Shown here: positions 22,592-34,500 of the stretch, in pieces
Numbering within the stretch: the stretch's first letter is position 1
How the letters are laid out: the number at the start of each line of letters is the position of its first letter
NCBI GenBank assembly: GCA_020747045.1
Contig: JAGTJN010000011.1
Coordinates: 372,001-436,000 of the forward strand
Source: Phaeosphaeria sp. MPI-PUGE-AT-0046c
Taxonomy: Eukaryota; Ascomycota; Dothideomycetes; Pleosporales; Phaeosphaeriaceae
Direction: 5' to 3'
Length of the DNA stretch: 64,000 nucleotides
Made by a program: the position numbers and the translations under genes
Notes under the pieces: model-generated
Database searches by the model: none
What the model saw: the letters and a program-made list of their open reading frames with translations, nothing else
What the model was told of the DNA's origin: nothing

Positions 22592-23725
22592 ATGATATTA
22601 CCAAAAATTAGCGGAATCCGTCCGCGATTGGGGGTAATCGTTTACAGAAGGACGATTCAGGATCCGTTACAATCTGGCTGCCGTACCTGGAGACATGCAC
22701 AAACACGAGGTCAGCACAACATACCACGAAGGTCGCCACAGCGGGTTCAACAGGCACCAAGACCTCAGACAGCATATCGTTTAGAACCAGAAGAAATACA
22801 ATCGATCACAGAAGAATCCGCTGCGTCCATTAAATGGCCAGATGTGCGGGTCCGCTATCTTCGCCCCGCAATATGGGCGCTTGTCGTGTCTGGAGGCATC
22901 TTTACCGGTCTTGCCTACGTACAGGCAAAGCAAGAATTGAAGGCCAAGAAATCAACATGGCTGGAAGCACCACAATGGGGCGCACCACGGCGTGGACCTC
23001 CGAATCTGACGCAGATGTGGGAGAATGTTGATCCCATTTCCAAAGTCAGCTATGGAATCATCGCAGCCAACAGTGCGATCCATCTGAGTAGCTTTGTGCT
23101 GCCGCATTACTGGGATCTGCTCTGGCATATACCGGCGCGGAATGTCAACTACACTCTGCTCAGTTCGGCTTTTGTGCATTCTGGTCCGATGCATTTGTTT
23201 GTCAACATGTATGCCACATACAACTTTCTTCTGCCCGTTGGATATTCCCGCGCATTTGAAGGCAAGCCAAATCATGTGCTGTCCTTCTTCCTCGCTACCG
23301 GTGTTCTCTCAGGATTTGCGCAGCACTGGGCAACAATGATAACCCTACAAAAGAGGTCGATACCCGAGGTCTTCATTCGATGTGGAGGTGCCAGTGGCGC
23401 GCTGTTGGGTATTCTTGGTGTCTTTTGCATGGAGTATCCACACGCAGGTCTAGGCATAATTTTCTTGCCCTTTCACTTCGAGGCGCAGTACGTTCTGCCG
23501 GCTGTCATGCTTTTTGACTTCGTGGGGATGGTGCGCGGATATTCTTTCGTTAACTTCGGTCACGCGGTAGGTGTCTTTAAAGCTCAGTGATCTTCATAGG
23601 CTGATTATAAGCAGGCACATCTTTCCGGCACAGTCCTAGGAGTGGCATACTCATACTTTGATGGCAAAAATAATGTCTGGAACCCACTCGTCCAATTCTG
23701 GAAGAGAAGATTGAGTCAGCAGTAA
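22592..23725 (+). CDS. Rhomboid-family intramembrane serine protease, probably mitochondrial (Pcp1/PARL type)
   Basis: Exons 22592-23566 and 23615-23725 (intron 48 nt) give 361 residues. The N-terminal 60 residues are rich in Arg, Gln and Pro without acidic residues, fitting a mitochondrial presequence. A single helix (A-I-W-A-L-V-V-S-G-G-I-F-T-G-L) comes before the rhomboid core, the 1+6 order of the PARL/Pcp1 group. Core motifs are H-S-G-P-M-H-L-F-V-N-M-Y, catalytic Ser268 in G-G-A-S-G-A-L-L-G, and His327 in A-H-L-S-G. That histidine motif is split by the intron, and the acceptor after ATAAGCAG restores it. Yeast Pcp1 processes Mgm1 and Ccp1 in the inner membrane; the same role is inferred here. 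Confidence 0.9.
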
Positions 23726-24317
23726 TGGCAGTTGTCACAGCTGCACAACCATCCGATACGGAATCAGTCTAACTGGCGCTCCAATTCAGCTACCAATGCC
23801 ACTCACATAAACGAGGCTCGAGCCCAGGTCGAGTTACCAACGGCGTAGTAGGAGACTGCGATCAAGACACAATTAACCAAGGTATATGCTTCAAGATAGA
23901 CCGAAAATTGGTTGCAGCCAGACATGCCGACTATGGTGATGTGAGTTCTCAGCTCACAGAATTAACTTCTGATTAAACGAAGACCAATCAGATCAAGCGT
24001 CAGGTATTGAAAGCATGCCAGTCGTTGCAGAGTGCGTGGCTGATTGAAAGACAGTGAATTGCGGAGGACTATCGAGAAACCATGTACATTATCATATAAG
24101 ATCGATACAATCATCTTCTATTCTGCCCCGTGATTCTTGTGTGCTCAATGTCTTTCCTATTCCTCAAGAACATCGGTGGTGCGAAGTGTAGACTATGCCT
24201 CGGAACTGTCCACAGATGGCCAATCAGAATCGTGGCAAACGGAACCCCGCCACAGCAACCCCACGCGACTCCAAAAGTTCCGTGTCGCAAACTTCCGCCC
24301 TTGGAGACACACTCATC
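23726..24317. other. Intergenic, 592 bp
   Basis: 3' region of the rhomboid gene and upstream region of TYW1. The small open frames lack protein features. Confidence 0.4.
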
Positions 24318-26756
24318 ATGTCTTCACTCGACACCTTGGCACAGCTGCCAGCTGGTAAGCCTCCTTAAATACTGGGTCATATTCGCATTGTTGATCATAC
24401 TACAGAGCTGCTGCTCATTTGGCACAATCACCGCATTGCGCTTCTCTTTTCTGCGGTCGCGCTCACTGCGTTTGTGCGCCTCACGCTATACGCTCGCCGG
24501 CATCGACAGAAGGTCTCGGCCTCACCTATACCTGGATCGCCAGTCGAGAAGAAGGCCGTCGAGCTTAGGCCAGAATGGCTTCCCGAGAATACAACAATTG
24601 ACACATCCACTTTGAATGTGGACGACCATGCAGAAGACGTTACCAACGCGGTGGCTACCATTGCGAAATCGAAGAAGGGGCCAAAGACGGTTAAAGGCAG
24701 AAAGACACCAAAGAAGATACTGGTCCCAGCACCCAACTTTGACCACAAGACAGACAAGATCCAGCCCGTCGTCTTCTTCCAATCACTCTCAGGGACCACC
24801 GAGCGCTACGCCACAGGATTCGCAAAAGTGCTCACCGAGTGGACTACTGGCTGCGACCAGTCGACTTCTTTTCTTGAGCCTCAAGTGCATGACATTTCAT
24901 ACATCGAGTACGACGACTACTTCATCAGCCCACCGAAGCTTGAAGCGAACGTCAAGCAATTCTACATCATACTGCTACCCACCTATAACATCGATACCGT
25001 ACTAGACAACTTCCTCGAAAATCTGCAAGAGACACATAATGATTTTAGAATTGATACTGCACCTTTGCGATCGCTGCTTGGTTACTCTGTGTTCGGATTT
25101 GGGGACAAGGAAGGATGGCCAACAGAAGAAGAGGGGTTCTGTAGTCAGGCAAGAGAAGTGGACAGGTGGATGGCTAGGCTGACGGGGAGGAAACGGGCAT
25201 ATCCACTAGGCATGGGAGACACAAAGGCAGATACTGCAGACAGGCTACAAGAATGGCGACTAGGCGTTCAAGAGGCGCTCGTCGAGATTGCCGAAGGTCG
25301 AGGCCTAGGAGATGGCGTGCCTGGTAGTGGAGACGCTGCGGAAAGCGACGAAGAGGAGGATGTGGAGGAGAACAATGGTCAAAACACACGGGTTGATGAG
25401 ATTGAAGAGCTTGGTTCCATGGTCGACAGCGAAACGTCTACTCCCATTCCAGTCGACTTCACAAACTACAAGTCTAAATCGAAGACGCTGATCAAGTCGA
25501 CGGCAGCCCCCAAGGAAATGGTTCCCACGACTTCACCCACTCACGCTGCACTCACCAAACAGGGATACTCCATCATTGGCAGCCACTCTGGTGTTAAGAT
25601 ATGTCGCTGGACCAAGTCCGCCCTTCGAGGACGCGGATCGTGCTACAAATACTCCTTTTACGGCATCGCTTCCCATCTCTGCATGGAAGCAACCCCATCC
25701 CTATCCTGCTCCAACAAATGCGTCTTTTGCTGGCGCCATGGCACCAACCCCGTTGGCACGACCTGGCGATGGATTACTGATGCGCCTGATCTCATTTTCG
25801 ACGGCATAACCGCCGCTCACTACAAGAAAATCAAGATGATGAAAGGCGTCCCTGGCGTGCGCGCCGAACGCTTCGCCGAAGCCATGCGCATCCGCCACTG
25901 CGCACTCAGTCTCGTCGGCGAACCCATCTTCTACCCACATATCAACGAGCTCCTCAACATCATGCACAGCAACCGCATCTCCACCTTCCTTGTCTGTAAC
26001 GCCCAACACCCCGCTCAACTCGCCTCCCTCGTCCCCGTCACCCAACTATACGTGTCCATCGACGCTTCCAACAAGGAGAGTCTCCGCAAGATCGATCGTC
26101 CCCTACACCGCGACTTCTGGGAACGATTCTGCGCGTGCCTCGACATTTTGCGCAACCGCCGCTACGAGCAACGTACCGTGTTCCGCCTCACGCTCGTCAA
26201 GGGGTTCAACATGGCCGAAGAAGTCCGGGGTTACGCTGATCTCGTCGAACGAGCTCTGCCCGGCTTCGTCGAAGTCAAAGGCGTGACCTACTGCGGCACC
26301 AGCGCGGCCGGCTCAGCGGGCCTGACGATGCAAAACGTGCCGTTCTACGAAGAAGTCGCCGCGTTCGTCACCGAGCTTGAGAAAGAGCTCAACTCGCGAG
26401 GCCTGACATATGGCATTGGAGCGGAGCACGCGCATTCATGTTGCGTGCTGCTTGCGGACAAGACGCGCTTCATGCCGCGTGGGAAGTGGGCGACGAGAAT
26501 CGACTTTGAGCGCTTCTTCGACTTGCACGAGGGCAAAATCGAGGGCACGAGGATGGAGGGTGGCAAAGTCGTGGGCTGGAGACCAGAGGACTATGTTGGA
26601 GACGAGACGCCGGAATGGGCCCTGTGGGGGAATGGGGGCTTTGATCCGCGGGATCAGAGGGTGTATAGGAAAGGAAAGGGGCCGAAGGCTGAGGAGGGGG
26701 AGAAGGATGGTGCTTCAACGACGACGAAAGTTAAGCATGAGGCGTTGGAGTTTTAG
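24318..26756 (+). CDS. TYW1: tRNA 4-demethylwyosine synthase
   Basis: A 37-nt first exon (24318-24354) joins over a 51-nt intron to 24406-26756, giving 795 residues, close to yeast Tyw1 (810). The early part has one membrane segment (I-A-L-L-F-S-A-V-A-L-T-A-F), then a flavodoxin-like domain (F-F-Q-S-L-S-G-T-T-E-R, L-L-P-T-Y, G-Y-S-V-F-G-F-G-D). An acidic linker follows. The radical SAM domain has the 4Fe-4S ligands Cys447, Cys451 and Cys454 (C-S-N-K-C-V-F-C-W-R-H), G-E-P-I-F-Y-P and the wyosine motif end. The enzyme condenses m1G37 of tRNA-Phe with pyruvate carbons to form 4-demethylwyosine, the second step to wybutosine. TYW2, the next enzyme, is 15 kb downstream. Confidence 0.97.
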
Positions 26757-27122
26757 TCGTGTTGGCAAGGTATTGTGAGATTCGATATATGGAATAAATG
26801 AATAAATGAACAAATGTACGGTCCACACAACGCCCATGTATAGACTGTGAGTCTAGAAAGGCATGCACAGGCATACTGAGAGTAGTGAATACTCACGCGT
26901 CTAAATGTGTAGCTGCACATTCACGGTCAGGTACGTGGTAGTCACCAACACCACCTGAGCGAATAGGCTCTTGAGAACACGAGTCATTGAAGAGTTTCTG
27001 TCATTCCGCAATTGATCACAACACGATCTATACAGCAAGCACACTAACAAACCAAACTGGATGACACTTGCGTGCTGGTCATCCCACATGTGGCAGCACC
27101 TACATGCTCAACAAGCTTCGAT
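26757..27122. other. Intergenic between convergent genes, 366 bp
   Basis: 3' regions of TYW1 and the HD-domain gene. Contains the short AATAAATG repeat at 26793-26816 that may also serve as a poly(A) signal region. Confidence 0.45.
26793..26816 (+). repeat. Three tandem copies of an AATAAATG-like octamer
   Basis: AATAAATG-AATAAATG-AACAAATG lies 36-60 nt after the TYW1 stop. Position and AATAAA cores fit a polyadenylation signal region. Confidence 0.5.
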
Positions 27123-28852
27123 TCAGTGATCAAACGGCTCCATCAATTCATTACCCAACACAGCCTCGATGAAGCCCTCGTTGGCCGTGGTGTGGCACCA
27201 AGGCTTGAGCTCCATCTCCTCGACCATGGCTTCAGCAAAGCACGACGACCACTCTTTGCGCGGAAAAGCCGCTACCACGTTTGAGATTGTGTTTTTGGAG
27301 ATGAGGTGCGGGTTGAGGCCGACGTTGTCTGCAAGAGGTTGACATGTTAGTCTATGTTCAAACTTATGACAGTGAGGTATATATCGACGAAGATATATTT
27401 CGAAATGCTAAGTGTGATGGTGGGACAATGGTGAGGAAAATGGCAGGTTTCCATTTTCTGAGTGGACTCTTCGCGGTCGATGGGCGACGGGATTTCATCT
27501 GCCCCTGGACTCGCCCAAGCGGCAAATTCCTTGAGACTTTGCATTTCGATCGCTCCATTGGCCATGTCTTCTCTGCGACATTTTCCTATGGTGGAGACGC
27601 TCCGAGTACACAGCCCACGCGCCAAGGCTGCGGTTGAGACCGGCTAGCTCCGGTCCGTGAGTACAGTACTGTTTGTGGTGGCGGCCAAGCAGGCTGCTAC
27701 GAACTCGCCAGAGAAATAAGGGTTGTGGAATCAATATTGAACTTGGTAGATCCCATGGGCGAAAGGCAGCCTGTGTGCCTCTGCGCAGCATTGGCGCTGT
27801 GCTTCGGGATTTCGAGCTGCGGCCAGTGGACACGGAAGGTTCCACTCGCCCGCTTGCGGAAAGGTACCCGCTTTTTGGAATGATAAGCAGCGATCTGCGA
27901 ACTGCTACTGTGTGGAGGCAAAATGCAACCCACAAGCTGCAGGCTGCACAACAAGATGTGTCGGCTTCTCGGTTGCAGGATGTGTGCTTTTCCCTCGGTG
28001 TCCTCGGTGTTGAAGTAGACGCTGCATGACGTCGCAGGCTGTCTGGATAAAGTAGTTGCGCCGGACTAGCTCTATTCGCAGCATTATGCAGGCGTGCCTT
28101 CAAGAGCTATCGGAGTACACCATGCACGATGCTTGAGATTGTCCTGGCGATTGAGAAGGTCCGAATCGGAGTTCCTGGTTCAAGACATGGCAAGAACGAT
28201 GTGTCACACATTGTCCGCGTGTGTCGCGGCTGTGCAAATATGATTCTGAATCAAGTGCGAGAAAAGAGAGGAGGCAACTTACCAAAGACAGTGCTCAATT
28301 GGATCAACATTCCCAGGCTCGTAAGCTTGCCCGTCTCACCCAGGTCAGCATGACGGATGATAGCCTCGCTGACGGCCTCTGCTTGGTCGTTCGGCGCGCC
28401 GTTGTTGCGCAGGAAATTCAAGGCCGTGAAAGCGCCACAATATTCAAAAGACATATGGGTGCCATGCATGTTCTCTTCAGTGGTCCCGAGGTCGTGGAGT
28501 AGGCATGTCAGGTAATATGTCTCAAGCAGAGGTAACAGATGCGGAAAGTGGGTCTGCACGATTGCGTACCCTGGGTATTGTCAGATAACGTGATACTGTA
28601 GTCCCGTCTAGGAGGCTGTCGCTTACCGTAATACCAAACGCGCATGCTATGGTTGAATGTCTTCTCCGGTAATTTCTCCTTCGCTAAAGCGAAAGTCTTC
28701 TTCGCGATATCGGTGCTGGGCGACTTGGCCTCCTCGACCGAAAGTTCGGCCTGGTTATTCTTGTCCACATCGGCAAGGGATTTCATGAAACTGCGTGGCA
28801 CTGCAGCCCATCCATTGCCGGAGAGCTCAGTGTCCTTCAATGTTTGAGACAT
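27123..28852 (-). CDS. Cyanamide hydratase-like HD-domain metalloenzyme
   Basis: Exons 28852-28627, 28570-28283 and 27328-27123 give 239 residues, about the size of Myrothecium cyanamide hydratase and yeast Ddi2/Ddi3. The HD-domain ligand order is visible: His68 in F-N-H-S-M-R-V-W, His101-Asp102 in C-L-L-H-D-L-G, and Asp172 in D-N-V-G. Further family motifs are H-M-S-F-E-Y-C-G, D-Q-A-E-A-V-S-E-A-I-I-R-H and K-P-W-C-H-T-T. The reaction known for the family is hydration of cyanamide to urea, with zinc. The second intron is 954 nt, nearly twenty times the others in this window, and interrupts the codon of Asp172. Both its ends have strong signals (GTAAGT; GACTAAC branch, TTGCAG). Confidence 0.88.
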
Positions 28853-31564
28853 CTGCTCCGGAGCAATGTGCTACACAAGTGGTAAGAGTCGTAACGATCA
28901 ACTTAATTTGAGCACGGGAAAGACCACTCCGAAGTTGTGGAACCCAGTTGGTGGTGGTTTCCGTCCTTCTGGAGAGGTTCGAAATATAGAACGCGATACT
29001 TGATCCGGATACAACAGAATGTAGGCCTGTTCCTAGACCTAGCGGGACGATCTTAAGGGTTGGGGCCAATATGCAGGTACAATCGATTTAGGGCGGCCCG
29101 TAAAGATAGACACTTTGGGGGCAGAAAGATCCTGAAAACTGAAACCTGGCTGGAGGGCCTGACGGCGGGTAAGAAGGTGAAAGGCTGGATTTAGCACGAG
29201 TCAATGATATCCTTTCGATCTGAGCATGGAGAACTGCAAGGATATTTGTAGTGTTTCCAGTGGCATCATAATTGCTCCTTTTGGAACAAAGGCGTATGTC
29301 AAAACGATCCAGATAGCGCAGACAGATAATGTCAGCCAGCCTGATGTTCAACATATGATGGTTGGCCGGCAAGTCTATTGTCCCTTGATAGCATGTCGAC
29401 GAACTTGGGTGAAGGGCGCGCTGAGTAAAGGGTAGGGTGGGACTGATTCTGATTACCAGTAAGCGGTGATTGGCTCGACGATAGCGGGGCGCTTAGTAAA
29501 CGCTGTTCCACACTCTGTGAACATGCAGTACCATAATCAGCGGACAGGGGGAATGCTCGGAAATAGACCATATGTTAGAGGGAATTTGGGCGTCTTGTAC
29601 GTATATTCGCAACGGGATGAGTGGAACTGGTTGGGGCTGGATTGAAGATGGCACAAAACCCGATTATTGCGAACAGGTACGAGCAGTGCGACGTGAATTG
29701 TGTTCCAGTGGCACAACGGCACGGTGACATGTGACAAAACGAGCGCGCATCTTACTTGCAAGCGCCTGCGTCTATTGTAGGAGGCTGCCGCGGTCACTGA
29801 TCAAGTCATGTGTGGACTGGGAGTGCACGCAACAATAATGACCCGATGCTTGGCCAATCACGCCTAGCCATGCTTCTGTGCGTAGTGCGCGCCACCAAGC
29901 CTCGTCGTCGGAATGCAGCACACTCTAAATCATCAATATGACGGCATAATGCACAACGGTGCTGAAAGCAGGCTTGCTCAATCTGCCGCATTGAGGTAGT
30001 GCTCGGGCCACGAGGGAGTTCAATTTGCGTGAATTTCAAGATATTAGCCCCGAGGTCGAGAGCGTGGCATGAGTGGGACGTTCCGACGCAGGCACGATGA
30101 TGGCAAGTGTCCGCCCTGGCCAGGCAGCGTAGCGGAGGAGGCCAAGCTTTTGAGTGCTTGGCGTGCCGATGTTGACGTCTTGCTTGGTTACGATGCGGTC
30201 TGGTGATGGCCAAGCGCGCTGGAACTAAGAAGCGGTGGACGAGGACAAGCTGGCGACTGGTGACGATTCAATCATGGGATATAGCGGACGCAAAGTCGGT
30301 GACAGTCCGGTCGAGGCTGTGCTGGCGGCAGCGAGCAAGCGCGGCGGCTCTTTTGGAGACGAAGCATCAGCGGGACAGAGCAAATGGTGATGTTGACGAT
30401 TTGGTGACAAGAGGCGGGCTTGGCTGGCGAAAAGAAAGCTGGAGGCGGCATCGGTGTATTCAGGAGAGGTGCGGTCTAACGCCCTGCGACGCCGTGGGTG
30501 GGTGCACTGCTTGGCCTCATATAATTTGCCCCGTTCGGAGACGAGGACCTGATTGGGCGCATCTGTGCGGAGGGCCGTGTACGGTGTACGGCGTACGGTG
30601 ACAACACATGGCATGGCCTGCTCGTGGGAGGGCAGCGCGCAGCCAGCTCTGCATACTCTCAGCACGCAGGCCGCTGCGGAGCGAGGTACTTGGTGTGCGT
30701 GGCGGCCAGCGTTTGCTGCATGCGAAACGCGGGCCCCAGGTTGTTTTCAAGTGGCTCCTGATGCGAGGGGCCGGATGCAGCTAAGGCACGCCCGTAGCTT
30801 GGATCTTTTGCACTGCCCTCCTTGGCGACATCGCTACAACAATGTAGGTCGATCGTTGCACGGGGTGCCTCTGCGCCAGAGCTTAATCTGCCCGCATCCC
30901 TGGGAGCCAGCCTGCGACTTGTATTCTCCTGTTCAACAGCAGTCGGCCCTCGTCCTGGACTGCTCTCTGAGACACCACCACGCCCTCTCGAGCATTGTAC
31001 GCGCGCGACCTCTGCTGCGCCTGCACACAGCCTCACTGCACACCATTCGCCGGTCCTCGACCGCTCCACATAGCCATTGTCCAGCTCCATCCAGACATCG
31101 CCTAATCTTTTGCCTCCTTCCAAGAAACCAATGTCCGACGGTAAGTGCTCTCTCGCGCCGGCCGATGAATGCCACACGCGCCTCGTCCAGCTTCCATGGA
31201 CGTGGCGGTGCTGTCCCAGACGCAGCCTGCAAACGAAGCGTGATTGCGTGCCTGCACCGAGACTGACTGCTCTCCCTCTAGCTTAGCATAATCTCCAAGC
31301 CCTACACCCCCATCGGGCTCCTTCCGCTCTCTTGTATCAACCACGCAACCACCCGCTCAACCGAGTAGGAGCACCGCCCCCAACCACGCCTCCAGCCTGA
31401 TCACCTTCATTCGCATCCATTACCCGCATGCAGCACCCGTAGCCTTCACCGGAATATCTCACCCCAATATTCCTTCGTTTTCCTGCCAGCCCAAGGGCAC
31501 AGCCGCAGTCCTCCCCTTGCCTGACCACTAGTCGCTTGCGAGCGCACCAGGCGGCCACTCCACC
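28853..31564. promoter_or_regulatory. Long intergenic region, 2.7 kb, upstream of two divergent genes
   Basis: Upstream of the HD-domain gene (minus) and the calcium pump (plus). From about 29.8 kb it is GC-rich and carries long but unprotein-like open frames on both strands. A short tandem repeat lies at 30577-30600. A possible upstream exon of the pump starts at 31131. I found no supportable independent gene. Confidence 0.4.
30577..30600. repeat. Short tandem repeat, GTGTACG-like heptamer x3
   Basis: GTGTACG-GTGTACG-GCGTACG-GTG in the GC-rich upstream region of the calcium pump. No function assigned. Confidence 0.5.
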
Positions 31565-34500
31565 ATGGCCAACGATAACGCTCCCTCAGCGCCCTCGGAG
31601 GGGCGAAAGCGCGCTCCAACTATTACCATAGACACGTCCGCTGTCAATCCACACGACACAAACATGACCGATTCGGTACCGCTCGGGCACATGCAAGACG
31701 TTCGGCCATCTACACAACCTAATACAGACGACAACGTATCGCCCACACAAGCGCGGCAGTCATCACACGAGCTTCGCAATGCAAACTCATTCGAGAGCAA
31801 TGCAAGCAGGCCAACGTCACCGCATAATGTCTCCTCGCCGGCCCAGGGTTGGAACGGTACAAACTTTCTCGCTGTCCCTGGCGCAAGATCGCGGGGCAAC
31901 TCCATGGACTCTGCTACAGAAAACGGTGGAGAGTCTCATTCTAGTGCAACCTATGTCACCTCAAACCGCGGCGATATACCACGGGGCGAGATGGGTCCCA
32001 CCGAGGTTCTGGATGCAAAAGATGCACTGACACCCGACCCTGGAACCGAGCATGAGTTCCAAGTCGAAAATAACAAGTTTGCCTTTTCTCCAGGACAGCT
32101 CGGCAAACTCTACAATCCAAAGAGCTTAGGTGCTTTTTACGCGCTCGGGGGTCTCGAGGGCATAGAGAAGGGTCTTAGAACGGACAGGAAATCGGGTCTT
32201 AGCCTCGACGAGCAGACGCTGGATGGCGCAGTAAGCTTCGAAGAAGCCACCATGCCAGGTAGCAAGCAGTCGCCCAAGTCTGCCCCGGATCAGGTTCACA
32301 ACGACTCTGCCCGCGAGGCTGGCCAGGACGCTTTCGCAGATCGAAAACGCGTCTTCAGCGACAATCGCCTACCCGTCAGGAAACCAAAGAACATCTTCCA
32401 GTTAGCGTGGATAGCTTACAACGACAAAGTCCTGCTTCTCTTGACTGCCGCGGCCGTCATATCTCTAGCATTGGGCCTGTACCAGACATTTGGCGTCCCC
32501 CATGCACCCGATGAGCCGAAAGTCGAATGGATTGAAGGTGTCGCAATTATCGTAGCGATTGTCATCGTCGTTGTAGTAGGAGCCGCCAACGATTGGCAAA
32601 AGGAGCGACAGTTCGTCAAACTGAACCGGAAAAAGGACGACCGAACCATCAAGGTTTGGCGGTCTGGCCAACTTCGCGAAATTTCCGTCTACGACATCTT
32701 TGTTGGCGATGTTGTCAACCTGGAAGCTGGTGATATGATTCCCGTTGACGGTATTCTCATTGAAGGTCACGGGATCAAATGCGACGAGTCTTCTGCTACT
32801 GGTGAATCTGACCTTCTCAAGAAGACGGCTGGCGACGAGGCCTTCCGCGCTATAGACAAGCACGAAAACCTCAAGAAGATCGACCCGTTCATCCTGTCAG
32901 GAGCAAAGGTTTCAGAAGGTGTAGGCACTTTCCTCGTCACCGCTACTGGTATCCACTCCAGTTACGGAAAGACTATGATGTCCCTGCGCGAAGACAGTGA
33001 AGTCACTCCCCTTCAGTCCAAGCTCAACGTTTTGGCGACTTATATCGCTAAACTTGGTGGAGCCGCCGCCCTTCTCCTCTTTGTTGTTCTCTTCATCGAG
33101 TTCCTCGCTCGTCTCAAGGGTAACGATGCAACTCCAGCTCAAAAAGGCCAAAACTTCCTCAACATTCTCATCGTCGCCATCACCGTCGTCGTTGTCGCGG
33201 TTCCTGAAGGTCTTCCTCTCGCCGTTACTCTCGCATTGGCGTTCGCCACCACTCGCATGCTTAAGGACAACAATCTTGTTCGGCTACTTCGCTCCTGCGA
33301 GACAATGGGAAATGCAACCACGATTTGTTCTGACAAGACAGGCACACTCACTCAGAACAAGATGACTGTTGTTGCAGGCACCTTGGGCACAGCTCTTCGA
33401 TTTGGAGACAGCGAACTGAAGGCTTCTGATGCGTCGCAGCCGATTGATGATGGCACCAAGGGCAAGAATGTCGAATCACCTGTGGAAAGCCCCAACGATG
33501 TTTCCGCCACCGAATTTGTCAACACACTCAACAAAGACGTCAAGGATTTGCTCGAACAGTCCATCATTCAGAATACAACGGCATTCGAAGGTGAGGCTGG
33601 AGGTCCTGATCCATTCGTCGGTTCAAAGACCGAGACTGCGCTTCTCGGCTTCGCTCGCGACCATCTTGGCATGGGAAATGTAGCACAGGAACGCTCCAAC
33701 GCCAATATCGTGCAAGTCATTCCCTTTGACTCCTCTATCAAATGCTCTGGAGTCGTTGTAAAGCTCAGGGACGGGCGCTACCGTCTATATGTCAAGGGTG
33801 CGTCCGAGATTCTGCTTGCCAAGTGCGACAGCATCGTTACAGATGCAGCAAAGGAACTTGTAAACGCTCCCATGACCGATGATAACCGGGAAACGTTGGA
33901 ACATGTCATTACTGCCTACGCATCTCGTTCGTTGCGTACCATCGGCCTCGTGTACCGCGACTTCGAAAGCTGGCCGCCACGAGAGTCGCGCAGAAATGAG
34001 GACAACTCCAGCTTGGCCGTTTTTGAGGATATTTTCAACAAGATGAGCTTCCTTGCAGTTGTCGGTATCCAGGATCCTCTGCGACCCAGCGTACGCGAAG
34101 CCGTCAAAGACTGTCAGCATGCTGGTGTATATGTTCGCATGGTTACTGGTGACAACGTTCTGACTGCAAAGGCTATTGCCGAAGACTGCGGCATTCTCGT
34201 TCCGGGAGGAGTTGTTATGGAAGGCCCAATCTTCCGAAAGCTTTCGAAACGAGATATGGATGCCGTCATTCCTAAGCTTTGCGTCCTCGCCCGTTCAAGC
34301 CCAGAGGACAAACGCAGGCTCGTCAAGCGTCTCAAGGAACTTGGCGAGACCGTCGCTGTGACAGGTGACGGTACAAACGATGCACCAGCGCTCAAGACTG
34401 CCGATGTTGGTTTCTCCATGGGCATTGCAGGTACGGAGGTCGCCAAAGAGGCGTCTGCGATTATCTTGATGGACGACAACTTCGCCTCCATTGTCAAGGC

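Noticed and set aside
27495..28103. 202-codon open frame on the minus strand inside the 954-nt intron
   Set aside because: It begins with a non-ATG codon and has a random-looking composition rich in Ser, Arg and Cys. No domain, signal or splice extension is visible.
28827..29069. 80-codon minus-strand frame overlapping the start of the HD-domain gene
   Set aside because: It lacks an ATG at its 5' end and is out of frame with the HD protein; most likely leader sequence.
30553..31266. 237-codon open frame upstream of the calcium pump
   Set aside because: It lies in GC-rich DNA where stops are rare, is Arg/His/Ser-rich, and another long frame overlaps it on the opposite strand. It is better explained as promoter and leader sequence.
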